Source: Citrobacter youngae
GTDB lineage: Bacteria > Pseudomonadota > Gammaproteobacteria > Enterobacterales > Enterobacteriaceae
DNA: 64,000 bases
Reading direction: 5' to 3'
Assembly (NCBI RefSeq): GCF_003818115.1
Contig: NZ_RPOI01000012.1
Location: 62,001-126,000 of the forward strand
Shown here: positions 44,427 through 57,173 of the stretch, piece by piece
Numbering within the stretch: position 1 is the first letter of the stretch
Layout: the number at the start of each line of letters is the position of its first letter
Made by a program: the position numbers and the translations under genes
Notes under the pieces: generated by a model
What the model saw: only the letters and a program-made list of their open reading frames with translations
The model's database searches: none
Told to the model about the DNA's origin: nothing

Positions 44427-45826
44427 ATACTCGCCAGCTACTCAGCGTCGGTATCGATATCGGCACCACCACCACTCAGGTGATCTTCTCGCGCCTTGAG
44501 CTGGTTAACCGTGCGGCAGTGTCGCAGGTGCCGCGCTACGAATTCATCAAACGCGAAATTAGCTGGCAAAGCCCGGTGTTCTTTACCCCCGTTGATAAGC
44601 AGGGCGGGTTGAAAGAGGCCGAACTGAAAGCCCTGATCCTCGCCCAGTATCAGGCGGCGGGGATTGCGCCAGAGACCGTCGATTCCGGCGCGATCATCAT
44701 TACCGGGGAAAGCGCCAAAACCCGCAACGCACGACCTGCGGTGATGACGCTCTCCCAGTCGCTGGGGGATTTCGTGGTTGCCAGCGCCGGTCCGCATCTG
44801 GAATCGGTGATTGCCGGTCACGGTGCGGGGGCACAAACCCTGTCCGAGCAGAAGTTGTGCCGCGTACTGAATATCGACATCGGCGGCGGTACGTCGAATT
44901 ACGTCCTGTTCGACGCGGGAAAAGTCAGCGGCTCGGCCTGCCTGAACGTCGGCGGGCGGCTACTGGAAACGGACGGTCAGGGGCGCGTAGTACATGCGCA
45001 TCAGCCGGGGCAGATGATTGTTGATGACGTATTTGGTCCAGGCACTGATGCCCGAACCCTCAATGCGGCGCAGCTTGTTCAGGTGGCCCGACGGATGGCG
45101 GCGCTGATTGTGGAGGTGATTGACGGCACGCTTTCACCGTTGGCGCAGGCGCTGATGCAAACCGGTCTGCTGCCTGTTGGCGTGAAGCCTGAAGTGATTA
45201 CGTTGTCCGGCGGGGTGGGCGAGTGCTACCGCAACCAACCTGCCGATCCGTTCTGTTTTTCCGACATTGGGCCGCTGTTAGCAACGGCGCTGCATGAACA
45301 TCCGCGCCTGCGTGAGATGAACGTGCAATTTCCGGCGCAAACCGTGCGCGCCACGGTGATTGGTGCCGGGGCGCATACGCTGTCGCTTTCGGGCAGCACC
45401 ATCTGGCTGGAGGGTGTGGCGCTTCCGCTGCGCAATCTGCCGGTGGCGATTCCGGTTGATGAGGCTGATCTGGTGGCCGCCTGGCAGCAGGCGCTGCTGC
45501 AGCTCGACCTTGACCCGCAAACTGACGCCTACGTGCTGGCGCTGCCCGGTTCGCTACCGGTGCGCTACGCCGCGCTGTTAACGGTGATTGATGCGCTGCT
45601 GGCCTTTGTCGCGCGCTATCCGAATCCGCATCCCCTGCTGGTGGTAGCTGAGCAGGATTTTGGTAAAGCCCTGGGCATGCTGTTACGCCCACAGTTACAG
45701 CAACACCCGCTGGCGGTCATCGATGAGGTGGTTGTCCGGGCGGGGGACTATATCGACATTGGTACGCCTCTTTTTGGCGGATCGGTTGTGCCGGTGACGG
45801 TGAAATCACTCGCATTTCCTTCCTGA
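44423..45826 (+). CDS. eutA: Ethanolamine ammonia-lyase reactivating factor EutA
   Basis: EutA exchanges damaged cobalamin from ethanolamine ammonia-lyase in an ATP-dependent way. The 467-residue protein has Hsp70-like ATPase motifs (SVGIDIGTTTTQVIFSRL at the start and VLNIDIGGGTSNYVLF at about 150). In E. coli K-12 a prophage interrupts the eut operon at the eutA-eutB junction; here eutB begins 11 bp after the stop, so the junction is intact. Confidence 0.96.
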   Translation: MNTRQLLSVGIDIGTTTTQVIFSRLELVNRAAVSQVPRYEFIKREISWQSPVFFTPVDKQGGLKEAELKALILAQYQAAGIAPETVDSGAIIITGESAKTRNARPAVMTLSQSLGDFVVASAGPHLESVIAGHGAGAQTLSEQKLCRVLNIDIGGGTSNYVLFDAGKVSGSACLNVGGRLLETDGQGRVVHAHQPGQMIVDDVFGPGTDARTLNAAQLVQVARRMAALIVEVIDGTLSPLAQALMQTGLLPVGVKPEVITLSGGVGECYRNQPADPFCFSDIGPLLATALHEHPRLREMNVQFPAQTVRATVIGAGAHTLSLSGSTIWLEGVALPLRNLPVAIPVDEADLVAAWQQALLQLDLDPQTDAYVLALPGSLPVRYAALLTVIDALLAFVARYPNPHPLLVVAEQDFGKALGMLLRPQLQQHPLAVIDEVVVRAGDYIDIGTPLFGGSVVPVTVKSLAFPS

Positions 45827-45837
45827 GGGAACGACTT

Positions 45838-47199
45838 ATGAAACTAAAGACCACATTGTTCGGCAATGTTTATCAGTTTAAGGATGTTAAAGAGGTGCTG
45901 GCAAAAGCCAACGAACTGCGTTCGGGGGATGTGCTGGCAGGCGTGGCTGCAACCAGTTCGCAAGAGCGCGTGGCGGCTAAGCAGGTATTGTCGGAAATGA
46001 CGGTGGCGGATATCCGCAACAACCCGGTGATTTCCTATGAAGAGGACTGCGTGACGCGTCTTATTCAGGATGACGTCAACGAAACGGCCTATAACCGCAT
46101 CAAAAACTGGAGCATCAGTGAGCTGCGCGAGTACGTGCTGAGCGATGAAACCTCCGTGGATGACATTGCGTTTACGCGCAAAGGGTTAACGTCGGAAGTG
46201 GTCGCCGCGGTAGCAAAAATCTGCTCTAACGCGGACCTGATCTACGGCGGTAAGAAAATGCCGGTGATCAAAAAGGCTAACACCACCATCGGTTTGCCGG
46301 GCACCTTCAGCTGTCGTTTACAGCCGAACGACACCCGTGATGACGTGCAGAGTATTGCTGCACAAATCTATGAAGGGCTGTCCTTCGGGGCGGGCGATGC
46401 GGTAATTGGCGTCAACCCGGTCACGGATGACGTGGAAAACTTAAGCCGCGTGCTCGATACCGTGTATGGCGTTATCGACAAGTTCAATATTCCGACCCAG
46501 GGCTGTGTACTGGCGCACGTGACCACCCAGATCGAAGCGATTCGTCGCGGCGCACCGGGCGGGCTGATTTTCCAGAGTATCTGCGGCAGTGAGAAAGGTT
46601 TAAAAGAGTTTGGCGTTGAGCTGGCGATGCTGGATGAGGCGCGTGCAGTGGGCGCGGAGTTCAACCGCATCGCCGGGGAAAACTGCCTGTACTTTGAAAC
46701 CGGGCAAGGGTCTGCGCTCTCCGCTGGCGCTAACTTTGGTGCCGATCAGGTGACGATGGAAGCGCGTAACTACGGGCTGGCGCGTCACTACGATCCGTTC
46801 CTGGTGAACACCGTGGTGGGCTTTATCGGGCCGGAATATCTCTACAACGACCGTCAGATTATTCGCGCGGGCTTAGAAGATCACTTCATGGGCAAGCTGA
46901 GCGGCATCTCAATGGGCTGCGACTGCTGCTACACCAACCATGCTGATGCTGACCAGAACCTTAACGAAAACCTGATGATTCTGCTCGCCACCGCTGGCTG
47001 CAACTACATCATGGGCATGCCGCTCGGTGACGACATCATGCTCAACTACCAGACCACCGCCTTCCACGACACCGCGACCGTGCGTCAGTTGCTGAACCTG
47101 CGCCCGTCGCCGGAGTTTGAACGCTGGCTGGAAACCATGGGCATTATGGCAAACGGTCGCCTGACCAAACGGGCGGGCGATCCGTCACTGTTCTTCTGA
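45838..47199 (+). CDS. eutB: Ethanolamine ammonia-lyase large subunit
   Basis: EutB is the catalytic TIM-barrel subunit of the adenosylcobalamin enzyme that cleaves ethanolamine to acetaldehyde and ammonia. The 453-residue length is normal. Substrate-site segments GLPGTFSCRLQPNDTRDD and NCLYFETGQGSALSAGANFG are conserved, and MGCDCCYTNHADADQ lies near the cobalamin interface. TGAGGGAACG precedes the ATG. Confidence 0.97.
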   Translation: MKLKTTLFGNVYQFKDVKEVLAKANELRSGDVLAGVAATSSQERVAAKQVLSEMTVADIRNNPVISYEEDCVTRLIQDDVNETAYNRIKNWSISELREYVLSDETSVDDIAFTRKGLTSEVVAAVAKICSNADLIYGGKKMPVIKKANTTIGLPGTFSCRLQPNDTRDDVQSIAAQIYEGLSFGAGDAVIGVNPVTDDVENLSRVLDTVYGVIDKFNIPTQGCVLAHVTTQIEAIRRGAPGGLIFQSICGSEKGLKEFGVELAMLDEARAVGAEFNRIAGENCLYFETGQGSALSAGANFGADQVTMEARNYGLARHYDPFLVNTVVGFIGPEYLYNDRQIIRAGLEDHFMGKLSGISMGCDCCYTNHADADQNLNENLMILLATAGCNYIMGMPLGDDIMLNYQTTAFHDTATVRQLLNLRPSPEFERWLETMGIMANGRLTKRAGDPSLFF

Positions 47200-47219
47200 T
47201 GACGCGGAGATGACATACG

Positions 47220-48116
47220 ATGGATCAAAAACAGATTGAAGAAATTGTACGCAGTGTAATGGCGTCAATGGGGGAGTCACAGCCGCAGGCTCAAGCGCCG
47301 TCACCAGAAGCGAAATGCAGCACTACGCAGTGCGCCGCACCAACGGGTGAAAGCTGTGCGATGGACTTAGGTTCAGCCGAAGCGAAAGCGTGGATTGGCG
47401 TTGAGAACCCGCACCGTGCCGAAGTGCTGACCGAGCTGCGCCGCAGCACCGCCGCGCGCGTATGTACCGGTCGTGCCGGTCCGCGTCCTCGCACTCAGGC
47501 GCTACTGCGCTTCCTGGCCGACCACTCGCGTTCAAAAGACACAGTGTTGAAAGAAGTCCCGGAAGAGTGGGTGAAAGCGCAAGGCTTGCTGGAAGTACGC
47601 TCAGAAATCAGCGACAAAAACCTGTATCTGACGCGCCCGGACATGGGGCGTCGTCTGAGCGCAGAAGCCATTGAAGCGCTGAAATCACAGTGTGTAATGA
47701 ACCCGGATGTGCAGGTGATTATCTCTGATGGCCTGTCTACCGACGCCATCACCGCTAACTACGAAGAGATCCTGCCGCCGCTGTTGTCAGGCTTAAAACA
47801 GGCCGGATTAAAAGTCGGGACACCGTTCTTTGTTCGCTATGGCCGTGTGAAAATCGAAGATCAGATCGGTGAACTGCTCGGCGCGAAAGCGGTGATCCTG
47901 CTGGTTGGGGAACGTCCGGGCCTCGGCCAGTCGGAAAGTCTTTCTTGCTATGCCGTCTATTCGCCACGCGTGGCGACAACCGTTGAAGCTGACCGTACCT
48001 GTATCTCGAATATTCACCAGGGCGGTACGCCACCGGTTGAAGCGGCGGCGGTGATTGTGGATTTGGCCAAGCGCATGCTGGAGCAAAAAGCGTCCGGCAT
48101 CAATATGACCCGTTAA
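47220..48116 (+). CDS. eutC: Ethanolamine ammonia-lyase small subunit
   Basis: EutC completes the cobalamin-binding site of ethanolamine ammonia-lyase. The 298-residue protein starts with an amphipathic helix ([16 protein letters not shown]), known to target the enzyme to the microcompartment, then a poorly conserved linker rich in Gln, Ala and Pro. [30 protein letters not shown] and [15 protein letters not shown] are the enzyme core. Confidence 0.97.
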   Translation: MDQKQIEEIVRSVMASMGESQPQAQAPSPEAKCSTTQCAAPTGESCAMDLGSAEAKAWIGVENPHRAEVLTELRRSTAARVCTGRAGPRPRTQALLRFLADHSRSKDTVLKEVPEEWVKAQGLLEVRSEISDKNLYLTRPDMGRRLSAEAIEALKSQCVMNPDVQVIISDGLSTDAITANYEEILPPLLSGLKQAGLKVGTPFFVRYGRVKIEDQIGELLGAKAVILLVGERPGLGQSESLSCYAVYSPRVATTVEADRTCISNIHQGGTPPVEAAAVIVDLAKRMLEQKASGINMTR

Positions 48117-48125
48117 GGAGGCATC

Positions 48126-48785
48126 ATGCCAGCATTAGATTTGATTAGACCTTCAGTCACCGCAATGCGCGTGATTGCCTCGGTAAATGACGGTTTTGCC
48201 CGTGAACTTAAATTACCGCCACATATACGTAGTCTCGGACTCATCACAGCAGATTCTGATGACGTGGCGTATATTGCTGCAGACGAAGCGACAAAACAGG
48301 CGATGGTGGAAGTGGTTTATGGCCGCTCGCTGTATGCCGGCGCGGCGCACAGTCCCTCTCCAACCTCGGGCGAAGTGCTGATCATGCTCGGTGGACCTAA
48401 CCCGGCCGAAGTTCGCGCCGGCCTGGACGCGATGGTCGCCAATATCGAAAGCGGCGCGGCGTTCCAGTGGGCCAATGACGCAGAAGATACCGCCTTCCTT
48501 GCGCACGTGGTTTCGCGTACCGGTTCGTATCTCTCGGCGACCGCAGGATGCCGACTTGGCGATCCGATGGCGTATCTGGTGGCTCCGCCGCTGGAAGCAA
48601 CGTTTGGTATTGATGCTGCGCTCAAATCTGCCGATGTACAGATTGTCACCTACGTGCCGCCGCCGTCAGAAACCAACTACTCAGCGGCGTTTTTAACTGG
48701 TAGCCAGGCTGCCTGTAAAGCTGCCTGTAATGCTTTCGCTGATGCTGTTCTGGATATTGCCCGGAATCCGGTACAACGCGCGTAA
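48126..48785 (+). CDS. eutL: Microcompartment shell protein EutL
   Basis: EutL is a tandem-BMC shell protein that forms trimers with a gated pore. The 219-residue protein contains two BMC repeats; [20 protein letters not shown] and [20 protein letters not shown] mark the pore and C-terminal half. GGAGGCATC precedes the ATG. Confidence 0.96.
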   Translation: MPALDLIRPSVTAMRVIASVNDGFARELKLPPHIRSLGLITADSDDVAYIAADEATKQAMVEVVYGRSLYAGAAHSPSPTSGEVLIMLGGPNPAEVRAGLDAMVANIESGAAFQWANDAEDTAFLAHVVSRTGSYLSATAGCRLGDPMAYLVAPPLEATFGIDAALKSADVQIVTYVPPPSETNYSAAFLTGSQAACKAACNAFADAVLDIARNPVQRA

Positions 48786-48796
48786 GAGAGGTTGTG

Positions 48797-49327
48797 ATGA
48801 TCAATGCACTGGGATTACTGGAAGTGGATGGCATGGTGGCTGCCGTAGACGCGGCAGATGCCATGCTGAAAGCCGCGAACGTGCGTCTGCTCAGTCACCA
48901 GGTGCTGGATCCTGGCAGGCTGACTCTGGTGGTGGAAGGCGATCTGGCCGCGTGTCGTGCAGCGCTGGATGCCGGAAGCGCAGCCGCAGCGCGTACAGGA
49001 CGTGTTGTCAGCCGCAAGGAGATAGGGCGGCCGGATGATGACACCCAGTGGCTGATCGGCGGTTTTACGCGCCAGCCGAAGAAACCCGCACCGAAGCCAG
49101 AAATGATGCCAGAAGACAAAGCGGAAAAGACGCAGGACACGCCTGTGACATCTGAATCTTCTGATGAACTCCTGGCGTTGTTGGCATCAACCCGTCAAGG
49201 AATGACGGCAGGGGAAGTGGCCGCGCACTTTGGCTGGTCACTTGATGAAGCCAGAAAGGCGCTGGAACAGCTCTTTTCTGACGGAGCGTTGCGTAAACGC
49301 AGTAGTCGCTATCGCTTAAAAAATTAA
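48797..49327 (+). CDS. eutK: Microcompartment shell protein EutK with C-terminal helix-turn-helix
   Basis: EutK has one BMC domain (residues 1 to about 90; INALGLLEVDGMVAAVDAAD) joined by a charged and proline-rich linker to a winged-helix domain (about 120-176, GMTAGEVAAHFGWSLDEARK) that may bind nucleic acid. It is 176 residues against about 166 in E. coli, the difference falling in the linker. The ATG follows AGAGAGGTTG. The eutR gene follows after 48 bp with a hairpin between. Confidence 0.95.
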   Translation: MINALGLLEVDGMVAAVDAADAMLKAANVRLLSHQVLDPGRLTLVVEGDLAACRAALDAGSAAAARTGRVVSRKEIGRPDDDTQWLIGGFTRQPKKPAPKPEMMPEDKAEKTQDTPVTSESSDELLALLASTRQGMTAGEVAAHFGWSLDEARKALEQLFSDGALRKRSSRYRLKN

Positions 49328-49338
49328 CCTGTCGGAGG

Positions 49339-49365
49339 GCCGGGGGCTTCGTTGAAGCTTCCGGC
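49339..49365 (+). other. Hairpin directly upstream of eutR
   Basis: GCCGGGGGCTTC (49339-49350) and GAAGCTTCCGGC (49354-49365) pair with two G-U or mismatched positions around a 3-base loop. The stem ends 10 bases before the eutR ATG, and no Shine-Dalgarno sequence lies in between. Confidence 0.6.
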
Positions 49366-49375
49366 TTAAAAGATC

Positions 49376-50428
49376 ATGAAAAAGACCCGTACTGCAAACC
49401 TGCACCATCTTTATCATGAAGCATTACCCGAAGACGTTAAACTTACGCCGAAGGTCGAGGTGGACAATGTTCACCAACGGCGAACAACAGATGTGTATGA
49501 GCATGCCCTGACGATTACCGCCTGGCAGCAGATTTACGATCAACTGCATCCGGGAAAATTTCATGGCGAGTTCACGGAAATCCTGCTTGATGATATTCAG
49601 GTGTTCCGTGAATACACCGGTCTTGCGCTGCGCCAGTCATGCCTGGTCTGGCCGAACTCGTTCTGGTTTGGTATTCCGGCCACCCGCGGCGAGCAGGGAT
49701 TTATTGGTACGCAATGCCTTGGCAGTGCTGAAATTGCGACCCGCCCAGGCGGAACGGAGTTTGAGCTGAGCACACCCGATGATTACACCATTCTTGGGGT
49801 CGTTATCTCTGAAGACACCATTGCGCGTCAGGCTAACTTCCTGCATAACCCGGAAAGAGTGCTGCATATGCTGCGCAACCAGTCGGCGCTGGAGGTAAAA
49901 GAACAGCATAAAGCCGCGCTATGGGGCTTTGTGCAACAGGCGCTGGCGACGTTTAGCGAGAATCCTGAGAACCTTCATCAGCCGGCGGTGCGCAAAGTGT
50001 TGGGTGATAACCTGCTGCTGGCGATGGGCACCATGCTGGAAGACGCTCAGCCGATTATGACCGCTGAAAGCATCAGCCATCAGAGCTATCGCCGCCTGCT
50101 GTCGCGGGCGCGCGAATATGTGCTGGAAAATATGTCAGAGCCGCTGACCGTACTCGACTTGTGCAACCAGCTACATGTGAGTCGTCGCACGCTGCAAAAC
50201 GCGTTTCACGCAATCCTCGGTATCGGACCGAATGCCTGGTTAAAACGTATTCGTCTGAATGCCGTGCGCCGGGAGCTTATTAGCCCGTGGTCGCAAAGTG
50301 CGACGGTGAAAGACGCTGCGATGCAGTGGGGATTCTGGCATTTAGGGCAGTTTGCTACCGATTACCAGCAGTTGTTTGCGGAGAAACCGTCGCTGACGCT
50401 GCATCAGCGCATGCGTCAGTGGGCGTGA
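49376..50428 (+). CDS. eutR: AraC-family activator of the eut operon
   Basis: EutR activates the eut promoter when ethanolamine and adenosylcobalamin are both present. The 350-residue protein has an N-terminal sensor domain and a C-terminal double helix-turn-helix (about 245-345; [20 protein letters not shown] and [19 protein letters not shown]). The ATG lacks a good ribosome-binding site. As last gene of the operon it gives positive feedback; in Salmonella it also has a weak internal promoter. Confidence 0.96.
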   Translation: MKKTRTANLHHLYHEALPEDVKLTPKVEVDNVHQRRTTDVYEHALTITAWQQIYDQLHPGKFHGEFTEILLDDIQVFREYTGLALRQSCLVWPNSFWFGIPATRGEQGFIGTQCLGSAEIATRPGGTEFELSTPDDYTILGVVISEDTIARQANFLHNPERVLHMLRNQSALEVKEQHKAALWGFVQQALATFSENPENLHQPAVRKVLGDNLLLAMGTMLEDAQPIMTAESISHQSYRRLLSRAREYVLENMSEPLTVLDLCNQLHVSRRTLQNAFHAILGIGPNAWLKRIRLNAVRRELISPWSQSATVKDAAMQWGFWHLGQFATDYQQLFAEKPSLTLHQRMRQWA

Positions 50429-50439
50429 TGAGATTATTG

Positions 50440-50504
50440 TGCCGGATGCGACGCTAACACGTCTTATCCGGCCTACGGGTTTTGCCGTTGCTTATCCGGC
50501 CTAC
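50440..50504. repeat. REP cluster between eutR and hemF
   Basis: A complete stem TGCCGGATGCGACGC with CGTCTTATCCGGCCTA is followed by a second half unit GCTTATCCGGCCTAC at 50490-50504. It lies between convergent genes. Confidence 0.88.
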
Positions 50505-50526
50505 GAATTGTGCCGCTATCAGGCCA

Positions 50527-52298
<1,772 letters not shown>

Positions 52299-52510
52299 AC
52301 GGCCTGAGTTGTAAAAAAAAGGTTCTAAACGTTATATCGTATCGCGTTGTCCGTTGCGACGGATCGGGATAAGAATTGTTTTACTTTTCATTTCAATACG
52401 TGACAATTCCGTATTATGCCATTTTTTCCGTCGCTTCGCGTCAGATATTGGCTAAATCAGTGGTTCGCGCCATAATCGCTTTTTAACGTCCTGAAAAGGA
52501 AACCAATACC

Positions 52511-52936
52511 ATGGAAATACGCGTATTTCGCCAGGAAGATTTCGAAGAGGTGATCACCCTCTGGGAGCGCTGTGATCTGCTGCGTCCATGGAATGACCCG
52601 GAAATGGACATTGAACGCAAGGTCAATCATGACGTCAGCTTGTTTCTGGTCGCAGAAGTGAACGGCGAGGTGGTCGGCACAGTGATGGGGGGCTATGACG
52701 GTCATCGTGGCTCCGCCTATTACCTTGGCGTGCATCCTGAATTCAGGGGGCGCGGTATTGCTAATGCGCTGCTGAACCGACTGGAGAAAAAGCTCATTGC
52801 CCGTGGTTGTCCAAAGATTCAAATCATGGTGCGTGACGATAATGACGTCGTACAGGGCATGTATGAACGTCTGGGCTATGAACATGCGGATGTACTCAAT
52901 CTGGGCAAGCGTTTGATTGAAGATGAAGAGTACTGA
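52511..52936 (+). CDS. ypeA: GNAT acetyltransferase YpeA
   Basis: The 141-residue protein has one GNAT domain. The acetyl-CoA loop is seen in [20 protein letters not shown], and [21 protein letters not shown] is the family N-terminus. The substrate is unknown. AAAAGGAAACC precedes the ATG. It is divergent from amiA over a 212-bp gap and overlaps yfeZ by 14 bp. Confidence 0.93.
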   Translation: MEIRVFRQEDFEEVITLWERCDLLRPWNDPEMDIERKVNHDVSLFLVAEVNGEVVGTVMGGYDGHRGSAYYLGVHPEFRGRGIANALLNRLEKKLIARGCPKIQIMVRDDNDVVQGMYERLGYEHADVLNLGKRLIEDEEY

Positions 52937-53372
52937 GTTTCATCCGGCCGACTATGACGGTCATGGGCGTCTGCGCCTGCCTTTTCTCTTCTGGTGCGTA
53001 CTGTTGTTGCAGGCACGCACCTGGGTTTTGTTTGTGATAGCCGGTTCTTCTCGTGAGCAGGGCAACACGTTGCTGAATCTGTTTTATCCCGATCATGACG
53101 CATTTTGGCTGGGTTTGCTCCCCGGCGTTCCCGCCGTGTTGGCGTTTTTACTCAGCGGGCGACGCTTTGCGTTTCCGGTAATCTGGCGCTGGCTGCGCGG
53201 ATTATTGATTCTCGCTCAACTGGTGCTGCTGTGCTGGCAGCCGGTGATGTGGCTGACAGGCGATCCGCTCAACGGTGTCGGGCTGGCGCTGCTGGTGGCG
53301 GATATCGTCGCACTGATCTGGCTGTTAACCAATCAACGTCTGCGCGCCTGTTTTTCCCTTGAGAAAGAATAA
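52923..53372 (+). CDS. yfeZ: Inner membrane protein YfeZ (DUF2919)
   Basis: The 149-residue protein has about four hydrophobic segments, beginning with [21 protein letters not shown]. Starting at ATG 52923 the gene overlaps the ypeA end by 14 bp, so translation is probably coupled. It matches E. coli YfeZ in position and general sequence. Function unknown. Confidence 0.88.
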   Translation: MKSTEFHPADYDGHGRLRLPFLFWCVLLLQARTWVLFVIAGSSREQGNTLLNLFYPDHDAFWLGLLPGVPAVLAFLLSGRRFAFPVIWRWLRGLLILAQLVLLCWQPVMWLTGDPLNGVGLALLVADIVALIWLLTNQRLRACFSLEKE

Positions 53373-53431
53373 CGGCACTTTTTGGGGAAACCGGACTCCA
53401 AGCAACGTTGATAAATAAGGAAGGAAGTGAA

Positions 53432-54007
53432 ATGAAATCACTGCGTTTGACTTTATGCGCGATGCCGCTGCTACTGGCCGGGTGTTCAACGTTGTCCTCG
53501 GTGAACTGGTCTGCCGCTAATCCGTGGAACTGGTTTGGTTCTTCAACGCAGGTCACAGAGCAGGGCGTCGGAGCGTTAACGGGCGCGACACCGCTGGATG
53601 AAAAAGCTATTGCTGATGCGCTGGACGGTGATTACCGCCTGCGTAGCGGGATGAAGACTGATAACGGAAATGTGGTGCGCTTCTATGAAGCGATGAAAGA
53701 CGACAAGCTGGCGATAGTCATCAATGGCAGCCAGGGAACCATTAGTCGTATTGATGTGTTAGACCACGATATTTCGTCAGTCGCGGGTGTCGAAATCGGT
53801 ACACCGTTTAGCGACCTTTACACTAAAGCTTTCGGTAATTGCCAAAAGGCAACCGGCGATGACAGCGCGGGCGTTGAGTGTAAAGCTGAAGGAAGTCAAC
53901 ATATTAGCTATATTTTTTCCGGTGAATGGAGCGGGCCTGAGGATATAATGCCGTCTGACGACACGCTGAAAGCGTGGAAAGTAAGCAAAATTATCTGGCG
54001 GCGTTAA
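53432..54007 (+). CDS. yfeY: Putative lipoprotein YfeY (DUF1131)
   Basis: The 191-residue precursor has a short signal peptide ending in the lipobox LLAGC with C18 as the lipidated residue. The rest is a periplasmic domain with a two-cysteine part (GNCQKA and VECKAEGSQ). The ATG at 53432 follows AAGGAAGTGAA. The E. coli homologue is a sigma-E-regulated lipoprotein. Function unknown. Confidence 0.92.
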   Translation: MKSLRLTLCAMPLLLAGCSTLSSVNWSAANPWNWFGSSTQVTEQGVGALTGATPLDEKAIADALDGDYRLRSGMKTDNGNVVRFYEAMKDDKLAIVINGSQGTISRIDVLDHDISSVAGVEIGTPFSDLYTKAFGNCQKATGDDSAGVECKAEGSQHISYIFSGEWSGPEDIMPSDDTLKAWKVSKIIWRR

Positions 54008-54044
54008 TTTGCGTCTGAACAAATCGGCTTGTTAAAAAAACAGG

Positions 54045-55000
<956 letters not shown>

Positions 55001-55010
55001 CCCCGGTGTT

Positions 55011-55043
55011 GCCTGGTAGCGCTCACGCTTACCAGGCCTACCA
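55011..55043. repeat. REP-like stem after yfeX
   Basis: GCCTGGTAGCG and CGCTTACCAGGC pair with a 4-base loop and one bulge. It is followed by a GCCTAC end typical of REP units. Confidence 0.65.
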
Positions 55044-55068
55044 CGTTCTTATCTGTCATGAAATTGAA

Positions 55069-55096
55069 AATCCCCGCCCCGACGGGGATTTTTTTT
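55069..55096 (+). terminator. Rho-independent terminator of yfeX
   Basis: AATCCCCG (55069-55076) pairs with CGGGGATT (55083-55090), followed by a T-run. Confidence 0.9.
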
Positions 55097-55205
55097 ACCT
55101 GAAATTAACCTGATTTAGTGAGCTATTCCTCAGCATGAATTTGTTAATGCTGTATCTTCTGCGTGAATGAAGTGAAGGCTTCATATTCAAAAGGAGAATA
55201 TTGAA

Positions 55206-55997
55206 ATGGGAAAACTCACGGGCAAAACAGCATTGATTACGGGCGCATCTCAGGGTATTGGCGAGGGGATCGCCAGAACGTTTGCCCGCCATGGCGCGAA
55301 CTTAATCCTGCTGGATATCTCCGATGAGATTGAAAAGCTGGCGGATGAACTGGCAGGGCGCGGGCATCGCTGCACAGCGGTTCACGCAGACGTCAGAGAT
55401 TTTGCGTCGGTTACGGAAGCGGTAAAACGCGCGAAGAAAATTGAAGGCAAAATCGACATTCTGGTCAACAATGCAGGCGTATGCCGCCTTGGCAACTTCC
55501 TTGAAATGAGCGATGAAGATCGCGACTTCCACATTGATGTCAACATTAAAGGCGTCTGGAACGTGACGAAGGCCGTTCTGCCGGAGATGATTGCGCGCAA
55601 AGACGGGCGCATCGTGATGATGTCATCGGTAACTGGTGATCTGGTGGCCGACCCGGGTGAAACGGCGTATGCGTTGTCGAAAGCCGCTATTATCGGCTTA
55701 ACCAAGTCCCTGGCGGTTGAGTACGCGCAATCGGGGATTCGTGTAAATGCCATTTGCCCGGGCTACGTTCGTACGCCAATGGCGGAAAATATTGCACGTC
55801 AGTCTAACCCGGACGATCCTGAATCGGTATTAGTCGACATGGCGAAAGCGATCCCGATGCGCCGTCTGGCCTGTCCGCTTGAAGTGGGTGAACTGGCGGC
55901 GTTCCTGGCGTCGGATGAATCCAGCTACTTAACTGGCACGCAAAACGTGATTGATGGCGGCAGCACCCTGCCTGAAAGCGTCAGCGTCGGCATCTGA
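55206..55997 (+). CDS. ucpA: Short-chain dehydrogenase/reductase UcpA
   Basis: UcpA is a 263-residue SDR of unknown substrate; the E. coli protein is linked to furan tolerance. It shows the cofactor loop TGASQGIGEGIA (about 13-24), NNAGV, the catalytic Ser-Tyr-Lys in SSVTGD and YALSKAAI, and the C-terminal DGGSTLP. It lies upstream of cysP, as in E. coli. AAAAGGAGAATATTGAA precedes the ATG. Confidence 0.94.
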   Translation: MGKLTGKTALITGASQGIGEGIARTFARHGANLILLDISDEIEKLADELAGRGHRCTAVHADVRDFASVTEAVKRAKKIEGKIDILVNNAGVCRLGNFLEMSDEDRDFHIDVNIKGVWNVTKAVLPEMIARKDGRIVMMSSVTGDLVADPGETAYALSKAAIIGLTKSLAVEYAQSGIRVNAICPGYVRTPMAENIARQSNPDDPESVLVDMAKAIPMRRLACPLEVGELAAFLASDESSYLTGTQNVIDGGSTLPESVSVGI

Positions 55998-56010
55998 TTG
56001 ATGCCAGTCT

Positions 56011-56033
56011 CCTCCCCGGTGAACCTGGGGAGG
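56011..56033 (+). terminator. Hairpin after ucpA
   Basis: CCTCCCC (56011-56017) pairs with GGGGAGG (56027-56033), followed by a mixed GTTTCCCCTT tail. Confidence 0.6.
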
Positions 56034-56059
56034 GGTTTCCCCTTATTCTCTTTTCAACT

Positions 56060-56156
56060 TTCAAATCATCAAACGGTATATAAAACCGTTACTCCTTTAG
56101 TGCCGGTTATAAATATGATGACCATAAGAAAGTCATTAAATTTATAAGGGTGCGCA
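56060..56156 (+). promoter_or_regulatory. cysP promoter and CysB control region
   Basis: The AT-rich stretch before cysP contains the inverted repeat AACGGT (56072-56077) and ACCGTT (56085-56090) and a TATAAATATGAT -10-like run. The E. coli operon is activated here by CysB with N-acetylserine. CysB sites are too degenerate to place exactly. Confidence 0.5.
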
Positions 56157-57173
56157 ATGGCCGTTAACTTACTGAAAAAAAGAACTCTGACGCTGGCGGC
56201 GCTGCTGTTGCTGGTGGGTCAGGCGCAGGCAACAGAACTGTTGAACAGTTCATACGATGTGTCTCGCGAGCTGTTTGCCGCCCTTAATCCCCCGTTTGAG
56301 CAGCAATGGGCGAAGGATAACGGCGGTGACAAACTGACGATAAAACAATCTCATGCCGGGTCATCAAAACAGGCGCTGGCGATTCTGCAAGGGCTGAAAG
56401 CCGATGTGGTAACCTATAACCAGGTGACCGATGTACAGATCCTGCACGACAAAGGCAAGCTGATCCCGGCCGACTGGCAATCTCGTCTGCCGAACAACAG
56501 TTCACCGTTCTATTCCACAATGGGATTCCTGGTGCGTAAAGGAAACCCTAAAAATATTCACGACTGGAATGACCTTGTGCGTTCTGATGTGAAACTGATT
56601 TTCCCGAACCCAAAAACCTCCGGTAACGCGCGCTATACCTATCTGGCGGCGTGGGGTGCTGCGGATAAAGCTGATGGTGGTGATAAAACCAAAACCGAAC
56701 AGTTCATGACCCAGTTTCTGAAAAACGTCGAAGTGTTTGATACCGGCGGTCGCGGTGCTACCACCACCTTTGCAGAGCGCGGTCTGGGTGACGTATTGAT
56801 CAGCTTCGAGTCAGAAGTTAATAACATTCGCAAGCAGTATGAAGCGCAGGGTTTTGAGGTTGTTATTCCGAAAACCAATATTCTTGCCGAGTTCCCGGTG
56901 GCCTGGGTAGATAAGAATGTGCAGGCCAACGGGACAGAGAAAGCGGCTAAAGCGTATCTGAACTGGCTGTACAGCCCGCAGGCGCAAACCATCATCACCG
57001 ACTATTACTACCGTGTGAATAACCCCCAGGTGATGGACAAGCTGCAAGATAAATTCCCTCAGACTGAATTGTTCCGCGTAGAAGACAAGTTCGGCTCCTG
57101 GCCTGAAGTGATGAAAACACACTTTGTCAGCGGTGGTGAGCTGGACAAGTTGTTGGCGGCGGGGCGCAAGTAA
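56157..57173 (+). CDS. cysP: Thiosulfate-binding periplasmic protein CysP
   Basis: CysP delivers thiosulfate (and sulfate) to the CysUWA transporter. The 338-residue precursor has a signal peptide ending near QAQA at residue 24. The binding-site segments [12 protein letters not shown] and [19 protein letters not shown] are those of the sulfate-binding family. ATAAGGGTGCGCA precedes the ATG. cysU begins directly after the stop. Confidence 0.96.
   Translation: MAVNLLKKRTLTLAALLLLVGQAQATELLNSSYDVSRELFAALNPPFEQQWAKDNGGDKLTIKQSHAGSSKQALAILQGLKADVVTYNQVTDVQILHDKGKLIPADWQSRLPNNSSPFYSTMGFLVRKGNPKNIHDWNDLVRSDVKLIFPNPKTSGNARYTYLAAWGAADKADGGDKTKTEQFMTQFLKNVEVFDTGGRGATTTFAERGLGDVLISFESEVNNIRKQYEAQGFEVVIPKTNILAEFPVAWVDKNVQANGTEKAAKAYLNWLYSPQAQTIITDYYYRVNNPQVMDKLQDKFPQTELFRVEDKFGSWPEVMKTHFVSGGELDKLLAAGRK

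Noticed and set aside
35557-50428. The eut operon as a novel microcompartment system
   Set aside because: All 17 genes correspond in order to the known E. coli and Salmonella eut operon; only local details differ.
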